A DNA stretch of 64,000 nt from positions 1 to 64,000 of the forward strand of contig CAMAXZ010000007.1 of assembly GCA_945862325.1 (NCBI GenBank), given 5' to 3'. This stretch comes from Klebsiella pneumoniae. GTDB taxonomy: Bacteria; Myxococcota_A; UBA796; SXON01. The first letter of the stretch is position 1. Every line of letters begins with the position of its first letter. The notes under the pieces are model-generated. The model made no database searches. It was not told where the DNA came from and saw only the letters and a program-made list of their open reading frames with translations. The translations under genes were made by a program, and so were the position numbers. Of this stretch, positions 44,587 to 52,572 are shown in pieces.

Positions 44587-45209
44587 CCGACGTCGGACGC
44601 CAACTCCTGCTCTGGCGCGCGCGCCGCGCCCGAGTCGCGTGGTGGCGCGATGGCCCCCTCCTGGTGCCGCGGGGCGTGCTCGACCCCGTGGCCACCAAGG
44701 TCGGCGCGTGGCTCGCGGACGTCGTCGCCGCCGAGGCGCGGCCCGGCGAGCGGTGGGTGGACATGGGCTGCGGGAGCGGCGTCGTCGCGATCGCCCTCGC
44801 CCGCGCCGGGGCCGAGGTCACCGCGATCGACGTCGATCCCGCCTGCGTAGCGGCGACACGCGCCAACGCGGCGCTTCACGGCGTCACCGTCGAGGTGGTC
44901 CGGAGCGACCTGTTCGGCGCCCTGCCCGGCCGCCGCTTCGACGTCGTGGCGTACAACATCCCGTTCTGGCCGGGGCCCGGGGCCGGGCGCCCCTTCCCCG
45001 ACGCCTTGTGGGCGGGCGAGGACTTCGCGCACATCCGTCGCTTCGTCCGAGAATTCCCCGCGCACGCCACGTCCGCGCGGGTCGCCGTGTCTCGGCGCGG
45101 GGGGGACCCGACGGGCGCCGTGGCCGCCCTGCGCGACGGCCCCCGGACCCCGACGGTGCGCGCGAGCGGGCGGGCCCGCGGCGAGCGCGTCGATCTCTAC
45201 GCCCTGTAG
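44583..45209 (+). CDS. PrmC/HemK-like SAM-dependent methyltransferase
   Basis: A 208-residue class-I methyltransferase. The SAM-binding motif is VDMGCGSG (59-66), with the acidic ribose-binding residue in AIDVDPACVAATRANA. NIPFWP (125-130) corresponds to the NPPY-type motif of enzymes that methylate glutamine, adenine or cytosine amide groups. The protein is shorter than PrmC because the helical N-terminal domain is missing; its size is closer to stand-alone small methyltransferases. Its substrate is unknown. The ATG overlaps the murJ stop. Confidence 0.88.
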   Translation: MTDVGRQLLLWRARRARVAWWRDGPLLVPRGVLDPVATKVGAWLADVVAAEARPGERWVDMGCGSGVVAIALARAGAEVTAIDVDPACVAATRANAALHGVTVEVVRSDLFGALPGRRFDVVAYNIPFWPGPGAGRPFPDALWAGEDFAHIRRFVREFPAHATSARVAVSRRGGDPTGAVAALRDGPRTPTVRASGRARGERVDLYAL

Positions 45210-45268
45210 TCCGCTCCATGGTGGGCGGGCCCCGCCTCGGCTACCGTGCACGCGAGGACGTCTTCCGC

Positions 45269-46867
45269 ATGAAGGTCGCGCTCGTCAGCCCGACGCCGAT
45301 GGATCACTACAGCCCGTGCATCCGCACCTTGACGGCGTATCTCAAGGTCCACGGCCACTCCGTGCGCCAGATCTTCCTGCCGGCGGACACCTACGGGCAC
45401 CGCTTCAAGCAGAGCTGGCGGTCCGGCACGTGGTCGCACATCATGCAGATGCCCGATGCGATGGTCGCCGACCTCGTCGACCTCTGCGCGGACGCCGACC
45501 TCATCGGGGTCAGCTTCCTCACCGCGATGTTCGACGTCGCCGTTCAGGCCACCAGAGCCATCCAGCACGCGTACCCGGCCAAGCAGGTCGTGTGGGGCGG
45601 GTTCCACCCGACCACGATGCCCCAGCAGGGCCTCGAGTTCGTCGACATGGTGCACGTCGGTGAGGGCGAACACAGCCTGCTGGAGCTCGTCGAGCGCCTC
45701 GAGGACGGGAAGGACCCGTACGACATCCGGAACTTCTGGTTCCGCAAGCGCAACGGCAAGGTGGTGGGCAACCCGCACCGCCCGCTGATCCAGGACCTCG
45801 ACTCCCTCCCCCACCAGGACTACTCGTTCGAGGACGACTGGACCTACGACCTCAAGCAGACGCGCCTGCAGCGGTTGGACTGGTCGTACTACCGGCAGAT
45901 CATGCCGACGTACCCCGACCGCCAGGGCGAGCTCCGGCCGGCCTACAAGACCATGATCACCCGTGGCTGCCCGCACAAGTGCAGCTACTGCGGCGTCGCG
46001 TTCAATCACGATCTCTACAAAGGGCAGAGCTACCTCCGCCGCCGCTCCGTCGAGCACATGATCGGCGAGATCAAGGGGGTCACGCGCCTGCACCCCGAGA
46101 TCGGCATCGTGCACTTCCAGGACGACGTGTTCTTCTCGACGTCCACGGAGGAGATCCAGAAGTTCTCGGAGCTCTGGCAGCGCGAGATCGGCCTGCCCTT
46201 CCGCGCCCAGTGTTCGCCCACCACGATCAACGAAGAGAAGTACAAAGCGCTCATCGACGCGGGCCTGAGCTTCACGGAGCTCGGGATCCAGACCGGATCG
46301 ACCGAGACGATGAAGATGTACAAACGTGGCATGACCAACGAGCAGCTGCTCAAGGCCGTGAACATCATCTCGAAGTACGGGGATCGGATCAACGTCCCCG
46401 ACTACCACATGATCCTGGACAATCCGTGGGAGACGACGGACGACGTGATGAAGGGCCTGCGGTTGCTCTGGACGCTCCCGCCGCCCTACAACCTGCTTCC
46501 ATCCTCGCTCATCCCCTACCCGGGGACGGAGTTCTACCACAAGTCCATCGAAGATGGGTTCGTGGTGGACGAGTACAACGAGATCTACCGCCGCGGGTTC
46601 CACACCCCGAACGGCAACTATCTGAACTTCCTCTTCTTCCTGACGCTGTTCAACAATCTGCCCAAGGAGATCCCGCAGTTCCTCGCGAACGACCGGTTCG
46701 TGCGGGTGTTCAATCAGCGGAAGTACGATTGGTTCTGGGGCAAGGCCTACCAGTACGGCGAGTACGTGCGGCAGGCCCAGAAGCTCTCGACGTTCGCCGC
46801 GAAGGGCAAGCTCTTCGAGATCAAGAGCCTGCGTGAGCTCAAGCGAGTGGCCAACCAGATCAAGTAG
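45269..46867 (+). CDS. B12-binding-domain radical SAM enzyme
   Basis: A 532-residue protein. GAGGACG lies 9-10 bases before ATG 45269, and the Rossmann-like B12-binding domain starts there (MKVALVSPTPMDHY). The radical SAM cluster motif is Cys234-x3-Cys238-x2-Cys241 in RGCPHKCSYCG. Later segments fit the TIM-barrel half: VHFQDDVFF, ELGIQTGSTETMK, YHMILDNPWET and SSLIPYPGTEFY. The last 130 residues are helical, rich in Phe, Tyr and Asn. Such enzymes do methylations, ring formations or other difficult radical chemistry. The lipid or cofactor substrate cannot be inferred. No obvious pathway partner is adjacent, apart from the small methyltransferase 59 bases upstream. Confidence 0.92.
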   Translation: MKVALVSPTPMDHYSPCIRTLTAYLKVHGHSVRQIFLPADTYGHRFKQSWRSGTWSHIMQMPDAMVADLVDLCADADLIGVSFLTAMFDVAVQATRAIQHAYPAKQVVWGGFHPTTMPQQGLEFVDMVHVGEGEHSLLELVERLEDGKDPYDIRNFWFRKRNGKVVGNPHRPLIQDLDSLPHQDYSFEDDWTYDLKQTRLQRLDWSYYRQIMPTYPDRQGELRPAYKTMITRGCPHKCSYCGVAFNHDLYKGQSYLRRRSVEHMIGEIKGVTRLHPEIGIVHFQDDVFFSTSTEEIQKFSELWQREIGLPFRAQCSPTTINEEKYKALIDAGLSFTELGIQTGSTETMKMYKRGMTNEQLLKAVNIISKYGDRINVPDYHMILDNPWETTDDVMKGLRLLWTLPPPYNLLPSSLIPYPGTEFYHKSIEDGFVVDEYNEIYRRGFHTPNGNYLNFLFFLTLFNNLPKEIPQFLANDRFVRVFNQRKYDWFWGKAYQYGEYVRQAQKLSTFAAKGKLFEIKSLRELKRVANQIK

Positions 46868-46899
46868 GCGACGCCTCGGCGCTCGCCCGGGAGCGCCGC

Positions 46900-47736
46900 A
46901 TGGGGTTCGTGTTGTCCATGGTGATCCCGTCGGCGTCGGCCGCCGGCTTTCACTACCTCCGCGTCGCCGCCATCGCCGGCACGAACAGCGAGGCGGCGCC
47001 CGAGGCGGGCGTCGGCGTGTCGACCTGGAGCGACTCGGCCGAGGCGTGGGTGACCTTCGGCGGGAAGCCCGGGGCGCCCGGGGTGCGGTCGTGGCGCGTC
47101 CAGACCGGCGCCTTCGGCCCCGAGATGGGCCTCGTGCCGCCTGCCTTCGAAGCCGTCTCGCCGCCGAGCACGCGCCCGTGGCTCGTCACGTGGGCGCCGA
47201 CCCGGCTCGGCGGCGACCCGGGGCGCGGCGTGGCGGTGGAGGTCGATCAGGCCGCCTACGCGGCGATCAACCTTCCCGGGTCGTTCGGCGTCGACCCGCG
47301 GCGGGCGCTGTTCGGGCCCGCCCTCGGGGTCGCCGCGACCGCCACCTGGTGGAGCGCACCCACGCCCTACGCCGTCATCACGCGCGACGTCGGCGCGGTG
47401 GCGGGGCTGACGATCCGCGACACGATCTACGCGCAGGCGATCGGGCTGGCGCGCTTCGGGATGTTCGCGGACGAGCCGCCCGTCCTCCGCGGCGGGGCCG
47501 TCGCGGGCGTGTACCTCGGGCGTCCGCTCGCCCCGATCGGGCTCGAGGTGCGCGGGGACCTGGAGCACGGGCGTGTCGACGCGTCGTCGGCGCGCGAGAC
47601 GCGGTGGTCGGCCCGGGCGTCGCTGTACTGGCGCTTCGCGCCGGAGCATCGAACGCGCATCGAGGAGCGGGTCCAGGCGCGATGGCGCGCGATCAACCGA
47701 AACGCGTCCGACCGTGCGGCGCCGGTTTCACGTTAG
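46900..47736 (+). CDS. Probable outer-membrane beta-barrel protein
   Basis: A 278-residue protein with GGGAG 7 bases before its ATG and a short signal (MGFVLSMVIPSASAAG). The mature part has alternating hydrophobic strands ending in aromatic residues (AEAWVTFGG, AYAVITRD-like strands, SARASLYWRF) as in small outer-membrane barrels. It then ends in a basic tail (residues about 252-278) that is unusual after the last strand. It lies 32 bases after the radical SAM gene and 23 before the TetR gene. Function unknown; the barrel call is from pattern only. Confidence 0.65.
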   Translation: MGFVLSMVIPSASAAGFHYLRVAAIAGTNSEAAPEAGVGVSTWSDSAEAWVTFGGKPGAPGVRSWRVQTGAFGPEMGLVPPAFEAVSPPSTRPWLVTWAPTRLGGDPGRGVAVEVDQAAYAAINLPGSFGVDPRRALFGPALGVAATATWWSAPTPYAVITRDVGAVAGLTIRDTIYAQAIGLARFGMFADEPPVLRGGAVAGVYLGRPLAPIGLEVRGDLEHGRVDASSARETRWSARASLYWRFAPEHRTRIEERVQARWRAINRNASDRAAPVSR

Positions 47737-47759
47737 GAGACCGCTGGAGCCGCCCGTCC

Positions 47760-48383
47760 ATGACGCGTCACCTGTCGGAAGGCGAGCGCCGTGCGCAGAT
47801 CTTGCGCGCGGCGCGCGCGATCTTCATCGAGCAGGGCTACCTCGCCGCGCGCGTCGAGGACATCGCGAAGCGCGCGAACCTCAGCAAAGGGGCGGTGTAC
47901 TTCTATTTCGAGAGCAAGCGCGCCCTGTTCGACGCCATCGTCGAAGAAGAGCACGCCATCACGTCGAGCTTCCTCGACGCGGCGGACCGGGACACCCGCC
48001 CCGCCGAGATCAAGCTCGTCGAGCTCGGCAGGAAGTACCTCGACTACTTCGCGGGCCTGAAGACGCCGCCGCGCTTCTTCCTCCTCATGAACGAGATGGC
48101 CATCCGCGACGACGACATCCGTCGGCGCGTCAACGCCATCCACCACAGCTTCATCGACCGCATCGCCGCGGTCATCGAGCAGGGCGTGCAAGAAGAGGTC
48201 TTCGCGCCGATCGACCCGGTGGCGGTCGGGCAGATCCTCAAGGCGCTGATCGACGGGCTCGCCGGGCAGAGCGCGGTCGGGGTGCGCCCCGACGTCGAGC
48301 GCCTGTCGAGCGACGGCCTCCGCATGCTCCTGAGCGGGCTGATGCCACGCGACGAGCGAGGAGCGAGCTCCGATGTCGCCTGA
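47760..48383 (+). CDS. TetR/AcrR-family transcriptional regulator
   Basis: A 207-residue regulator. Residues 8-56 form the TetR helix-turn-helix (RAQILRAARAIFIEQGYLAA, then VEDIAKRANLSKGAVYFYF by position 30-50). The C-terminal domain is helical and ligand-binding in this family, and diverges too much to name a ligand. The start at ATG 47760 has GGAG 10 bases upstream. Its end overlaps the following membrane protein gene by 11 bases, so it probably controls the genes downstream and possibly itself. Confidence 0.93.
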   Translation: MTRHLSEGERRAQILRAARAIFIEQGYLAARVEDIAKRANLSKGAVYFYFESKRALFDAIVEEEHAITSSFLDAADRDTRPAEIKLVELGRKYLDYFAGLKTPPRFFLLMNEMAIRDDDIRRRVNAIHHSFIDRIAAVIEQGVQEEVFAPIDPVAVGQILKALIDGLAGQSAVGVRPDVERLSSDGLRMLLSGLMPRDERGASSDVA

Positions 48384-48795
48384 CGCCCTGCGCGCCGCCG
48401 CCGTGCGCCACGCGACCCTCCGGTGGGTGGGCGTGGGCCTGTTCTTCTGCGCGGTGCCGGTGTTCCTGCTCGCCGTGGGCGAAGCGGTGGCGCTCGGCGC
48501 CCCGAGCCGGGTCCTCCTCGGGCTGTTCGGGCTCGGCATGAGCCTCGGCGCCTTCGGGGTCAACAACGACGTCGTCCTGCACGCCCTCCACCACCTCGCG
48601 AGTGGCCGCGCCGCGCTGCCGCCCGGCCTCGACGCGGAGTACGCCCACGAGCGCAAGACCCGCCGCGCGCGGCTCGAGGCTGCCCACTCCCACCCGATGA
48701 TGGGCTACGCCTTGCCGATCGTAGCGATCGCGTCCATCGCATGGACCGCCTGGCGGGCGCTCGGTTCGCTCGGACTCGTCGGAGCAGCGGGATGA
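48373..48795 (+). CDS. Small membrane protein in a TetR-led operon
   Basis: A 140-residue protein with three hydrophobic segments (about residues 17-38, 45-62 and 110-128). GAGGAGCGAG lies 5-14 bases upstream of the ATG. The loop between the second and third helices is basic and His-rich (LHALHHLASG, YAHERKTRRARLEAAHSH), which could bind metal or nucleic acid. Start and stop overlap the neighbouring genes (11 bases with tetR, 4 with the propeller gene). No family recognised. Confidence 0.8.
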   Translation: MSPDALRAAAVRHATLRWVGVGLFFCAVPVFLLAVGEAVALGAPSRVLLGLFGLGMSLGAFGVNNDVVLHALHHLASGRAALPPGLDAEYAHERKTRRARLEAAHSHPMMGYALPIVAIASIAWTAWRALGSLGLVGAAG

Positions 48796-49976
48796 GCCGT
48801 ATCGCGTACGTCGGCCTCGATCGTCAGGTTCACCTCGTCGACTCCGACGGGGGCAACCCGCAGCAGCTCACCCTGCCCATCCCCCGGGGCGCGGGCGCAT
48901 GGGGCGTGTTGTCCGGCCCGCAGGACGGGTTCTCGTGGCCCGCGTGGTCGCCGGACGGCGCCTGGGTCGCGTGTTTCGCGGTCGAGGGGAGCGACACCGA
49001 GACCGGCCCGGTGCGGGTGGTGTCCCTCTCGGTCGACGGCGTCCGGCAGATCGAGTGGGCGCAGCTCGTGGGGCAAGCGCCCATCTACGTGCAGTGGCAC
49101 CCGAGCGGCGAGGCGATCTCGGTGCTCACCCAGAGCGGCGAGAACCTCCAGCTCACGATCATCCGTCGCGACCGCCTCGGACAGGTCCGCACGATCGACA
49201 CCGGTGTGCCGCTGTTCTTCAACTGGACCCCCGACGGCGGGCGCGTGCTCGTGCACGTCGGCAGCGTCGGGTCCAACGCCGGGCAGCTCATCCTGCGCGA
49301 TCCGCTCGGCGACGCCGAGGACGAAGTCTACGACCACGCGCCCGGCAGCTTCTGCGCGCCCGTGTTTCCCGGTCCTCGCCCCGTGTACGCCGTGCGCGCG
49401 GGCGATGGGGTGAGCGAGGTGGTCGTGAGCCAGCTCGACGGCGCCGGCGCGCGCGTGCTGACGGCGAGGCGCGGGTTATTGGCGTTGATCCCAGCCCCCG
49501 GCGGACGCAACCTCGTCGCCGTGTCCGCGGCGCCGCGGGGCGAGGGTACGCCGTACCAGGGCCTCGACATCCTCGACGTGTCGACCGGCGCGGCGCGCCA
49601 CCTCACCGACGCCGAGTGCCTCGCGTTCTTCTGGTCGCCGGACGCAGAGTTTCTCGTCGTGGCGTCCGTGGATGCCCCGAACAACTGTGTCACATGGATG
49701 CGTCAGCCGCTCGACGGCGGTCCGGCCCGACACCTCGCCACGTTCTGGCCGACGCGCGACGTGTTGTTCTACCTGCACTTCTTCGATCAATACGCCCAGA
49801 CGCACCCCATCGTGTCGGCGGACGGTCGCCACGTCGTGTACGCGGGCTACCCGGCCGGCGGGGGCCGCGCCGACCTCTCCGAGGCGCCGCGCATCTACGT
49901 GAAGTCCACCGCCGACGACTCCCCGCCGGTCGAGGTCGCCAACGGCCAGTTCGCGACCTTCCGCCCCGCCACATGA
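48792..49976 (+). CDS. TolB-like beta-propeller protein, cytoplasmic
   Basis: A 394-residue protein built of repeated PD40/TolB-like blades. Examples are QVHLVDSDGGNPQQLT at the start, FSWPAWSPDGAWVA, YVQWHPSGEAISVL, FNWTPDGGRVLVHV, AFFWSPDAEFLVV and PIVSADGRHVVYAG, consistent with a six- or seven-bladed propeller. Unlike TolB there is no signal peptide, so the protein should stay in the cytoplasm. Its ATG overlaps the previous stop and its stop overlaps the next start, giving strict coupling with the SirB1-like gene. A protein-binding scaffold is the likeliest role. Confidence 0.88.
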   Translation: MSRIAYVGLDRQVHLVDSDGGNPQQLTLPIPRGAGAWGVLSGPQDGFSWPAWSPDGAWVACFAVEGSDTETGPVRVVSLSVDGVRQIEWAQLVGQAPIYVQWHPSGEAISVLTQSGENLQLTIIRRDRLGQVRTIDTGVPLFFNWTPDGGRVLVHVGSVGSNAGQLILRDPLGDAEDEVYDHAPGSFCAPVFPGPRPVYAVRAGDGVSEVVVSQLDGAGARVLTARRGLLALIPAPGGRNLVAVSAAPRGEGTPYQGLDILDVSTGAARHLTDAECLAFFWSPDAEFLVVASVDAPNNCVTWMRQPLDGGPARHLATFWPTRDVLFYLHFFDQYAQTHPIVSADGRHVVYAGYPAGGGRADLSEAPRIYVKSTADDSPPVEVANGQFATFRPAT

Positions 49977-50776
49977 ACCTCAGCGCGATGACCCGCTTCG
50001 CGCTGCTCGCGCGGAGCCCCGACGAGGCGCTCGACCTCGAGGCCGTCGCGGTCGGGGTCGCGCGCGCGGTCGACCCGACCGCCGACGAGCGGGCGGTCGC
50101 GGCCACGCTCGACGCCATGGCGGCCGAGGTCGAAGACCAGGTCCATCCGAGCACCCCGCCCGACCGCCTCGCGGCGTCGATCGCGCGCGCCTTCGGGGGC
50201 ACCTTGAGGCTGCGCGGCGCGCCCGAAGTGTTCGTCGAGCCGTCCGCGAGCGCCCTGCCGTGGGTGCTGGAGCGACGCAGCGGGCTCCCCATCCTCCTCG
50301 GCGTCGTGTGGATCCTCCTCGGGCGCCGGCTCGGGGTGCCCATCGCCGGAGTGAGCTACCCCGGCCGCTTCCTGGTGTGTCTCGACGCGCCTGGAGCGAG
50401 GATCTACCTCGATCCCTTCTCGGGTGGGGACGTGCTCGAGGCCGCCGACCTCGTCGCGCGGCTTCGAGACACCAACGCCGATACAGGGCGCGCCCTGTCG
50501 CCGTGTGACACACGGGCCATCGGGGTCCGAATGCTCACCAACCTCCACCACCTCTGGCTCGACCGCGGCGACGTCGAGGCGGCGCTCGGCGCGCTCGACC
50601 GCATGCTGCTCCTGGGCGGCGAGACCCCGGAGCGCCTCCGCGATCGCGGCCTTCTCGCGGCACATCTCCGTCGCGGCCCCGAGGCCGCGCGCGATCTCCG
50701 GCGCTACCTGGCGCTGGCGCCCAACGCGCGCGATCGCGCCGTGGTCGAGCAGGTGCTCGCCACCGTGGTGCCCTGA
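49973..50776 (+). CDS. SirB1-family transglutaminase-like protein with TPR tail
   Basis: A 267-residue protein of the Transglut_core2/SirB1 type. Recognisable motifs are LPWVLERRSGLPILLGVVWILLGRRLGVPIAGV (positions about 90-122), then SYPGRFLV and YLDPFSGG. In most family members the second motif is PGHFL, and here the His is Arg, so a catalytic role is doubtful. Residues about 180-265 form TPR helices (LDRGDVEAALGALDRML, RRGPEAARDLRRYLALAP). It is cytoplasmic and is the last gene of the TetR-led overlapping set. Confidence 0.87.
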   Translation: MNLSAMTRFALLARSPDEALDLEAVAVGVARAVDPTADERAVAATLDAMAAEVEDQVHPSTPPDRLAASIARAFGGTLRLRGAPEVFVEPSASALPWVLERRSGLPILLGVVWILLGRRLGVPIAGVSYPGRFLVCLDAPGARIYLDPFSGGDVLEAADLVARLRDTNADTGRALSPCDTRAIGVRMLTNLHHLWLDRGDVEAALGALDRMLLLGGETPERLRDRGLLAAHLRRGPEAARDLRRYLALAPNARDRAVVEQVLATVVP

Positions 50777-50792
50777 CGCGACACGGGATGTC

Positions 50793-50820
50793 TTGACAGG
50801 GCAAGGCCATCTGATACATG
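50793..50820 (+). promoter_or_regulatory. Sigma-70-type promoter
   Basis: TTGACA (50793-50798) is followed after 16 bases by TACATG (50815-50820), which is preceded by TGA as an extended -10. A start of transcription near 50827 would leave a leader of about 12 bases before ATG 50839, enough for the GAGGTGAT ribosome-binding site at 50829-50836. The word TGATACATG occurs at both the -10 and the start codon. Confidence 0.55.
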
Positions 50821-50838
50821 TGTCGCCCGAGGTGATAC

Positions 50839-51513
50839 ATGGCTCTCAGTGACATCCTTGCCGCGCGTCTCGCCGGCCCCGCCGGCCGCGTGCTCGACGG
50901 CCCCATCCGTGAGATCGTCCAGCGCATGCTCCAGGAGAGCGGGTACGCCAGCCCCGCCGAGGTGCAGTCCTTGCGCGACGAGGCCCGCGACCTGCGCGGC
51001 CGCATCGACGCGGTCGATCGCCGCGCCGGCGAGCTCGCGAACCTCCTGCAGGTCGCGCGCGGCGAGGTCGATCGCGCGCGGGCCGACGCGCAGCGCGCCG
51101 CCGACGCGGCGGTCGCCGCCCGCGCCGCCCAGGAAGCGCCGGCGCGCGGCTCGGACGATCCCCGCGTCGACGCGCTGATCGCCGAGGTCGCGACGCTCCG
51201 CGCCGCGCTGGCCGCGCGCCCGACCGAGGCCGCGGCCCCGGAAGCGCAGGTCGATCGGCGTCTTCCGCCGGTCTCCGCCGCGCCTCGCGGCGTGTGCAAG
51301 GTGCCGGATTGCGGCGCGCCGGTGCGCTCGAAGGGGTTCTGCTCGGCGCACTACCAGCAGTGGCGCCGCGGCACCCTGCGCGGCTTCGTCACCCTCGATG
51401 GCCTCGTCGAGCTCGACGAGGAGTCCCTCACCCTCCCCGCGGTCTACGCCGGCGGCCACGCCACGCGGGTGGACGGGGTCCTCCACGTCGACGGTCAGCC
51501 GGTCGAGGCCTGA
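50839..51513 (+). CDS. Coiled-coil protein with C-terminal zinc knuckle
   Basis: A 224-residue protein with a good ribosome-binding site (GAGGTGAT). Residues 1-40 are helical (LAARLAGPAGRVLDGPIREI). Residues 45-125 form an Ala/Arg/Glu coiled coil. A zinc-binding knuckle follows with Cys153-x4-Cys158-x9-Cys168-x2-His171 and the sequence SAHYQQWRRG, similar to short CCCH knuckles seen in HNH and phage DNA-binding proteins. The last 45 residues are beta-rich. The combination suggests an oligomeric nucleic-acid-binding protein. It has its own promoter and lies apart from the TetR-led set. Family not known to me. Confidence 0.82.
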   Translation: MALSDILAARLAGPAGRVLDGPIREIVQRMLQESGYASPAEVQSLRDEARDLRGRIDAVDRRAGELANLLQVARGEVDRARADAQRAADAAVAARAAQEAPARGSDDPRVDALIAEVATLRAALAARPTEAAAPEAQVDRRLPPVSAAPRGVCKVPDCGAPVRSKGFCSAHYQQWRRGTLRGFVTLDGLVELDEESLTLPAVYAGGHATRVDGVLHVDGQPVEA

Positions 51514-51528
51514 TCGAAGCGCGCCGGC

Positions 51529-52530
51529 TCAGTCCAGCGCGCGCCATCCGCTGTCGCCGCTCCCGCCGCGACCCGGCGGGCGGGCGGACAACACGTACGA
51601 GGCGCGTCGGTTTCGCGCCTCGTCCACGCCGTCGGCGGTCGCCACCGCGAGGTCCGACTCGCCGAACCCCGCGTAGAAGATCTCCCCCGGGAACCCTCGA
51701 TCCTTGAACCAACGGGCGATCGCCTTCGCGCGCCGCCCGGAGAGCTCGGCGTTGTGCGCGCCGTCGCCGACGGTGTCGGTGTGACCGCCGACGTAGAGCT
51801 TGATGACGACGTCGGCGCCGTACTTCTCCACGACGGCCTTGGCGTCGGCGAGCGCCGTGTCGAGCTTCCGGGCTTCTTCCGGCGCGATGACGGCGGAGTC
51901 CGACGCGAACACCACGTCCTCGTGCGGCACGGTGTAGCTCCACGGGGAGAGCTCGAGCTCCGACCAGAACCCGTCGCCGTCGAAGGCGCGCACCCGCAGC
52001 TTCAGCACCTCGCGCCCGTCGTCGGCCCAGCTGACGTCGGCCCGCGTGGCCGAGCCCCCGGGGGCGATCCAGCTCGTGCCGCCGACCTCGGCGCCCTTGA
52101 GGCCGAGCGCCGCGATCTCGACCCGAGCCACCGGGCGGTCGGTCGCCACCGACAGCTTCTTGGCGGTGAGATCGAGCGTGCCGTTGACGAGCTGGATCGT
52201 CATCTTCGGATGCATCGTCACCTTGAAGGACAACGGCATCTCGCCGCTCGTCCCGTCGGCGAACTCGCCCGCGAGCCGCCCCGAGCAGGTGTGGGTGCCC
52301 ACCGGGACGTCGATGCGCAGCTCGATCCGTCGGCCCGCCGCGGCGGGGCCGGAGTATCGGCCGGGCTTGCCGGCGCAGCTGACGTCGACCGCGAGCTGTT
52401 CGGCGGCCTGGTTCACGGTGACGTACAAGCCGGGGGACGACGTCCCGACCTGGCCGACCTTGATGACGTCGAGCGACACGGCGTCCTGGGCCGCCGCGAC
52501 CCCGGCGAGGAGGAGCGTGAGGAGGTGCAT
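51529..52530 (-). CDS. OmpA-domain envelope protein
   Basis: A 333-residue protein with signal peptide (MHLLTLLLAGVAAAQD). Residues about 20-200 are beta-rich, with two cysteines (DVSCAGKPG, HTCSGRL). Residues about 205-320 match the OmpA C-terminal peptidoglycan-binding domain: KLYVGGHTDTVGDGAHNAELSGRRA by position about 243-267, with the diaminopimelate-binding Asp and Arg in HTDT and NRRAS, and the late GFGESDLAV. It should sit in the periplasm, non-covalently attached to peptidoglycan. It is divergent from the ALDH7 gene (42 bases) and converges on the zinc-knuckle gene. Confidence 0.92.
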   Translation of the reverse strand: MHLLTLLLAGVAAAQDAVSLDVIKVGQVGTSSPGLYVTVNQAAEQLAVDVSCAGKPGRYSGPAAAGRRIELRIDVPVGTHTCSGRLAGEFADGTSGEMPLSFKVTMHPKMTIQLVNGTLDLTAKKLSVATDRPVARVEIAALGLKGAEVGGTSWIAPGGSATRADVSWADDGREVLKLRVRAFDGDGFWSELELSPWSYTVPHEDVVFASDSAVIAPEEARKLDTALADAKAVVEKYGADVVIKLYVGGHTDTVGDGAHNAELSGRRAKAIARWFKDRGFPGEIFYAGFGESDLAVATADGVDEARNRRASYVLSARPPGRGGSGDSGWRALD

Positions 52531-52572
52531 CGCCCCCCTCTATCGGGTAGGGAGCGGCTCCCCGGAGGGCGC

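Noticed and set aside
45218-45268. Upstream in-frame ATG (45218) as start of the radical SAM gene
   Set aside because: It has no ribosome-binding site and adds 17 basic residues before the B12-binding domain, while ATG 45269 has GAGGACG upstream and begins the domain.
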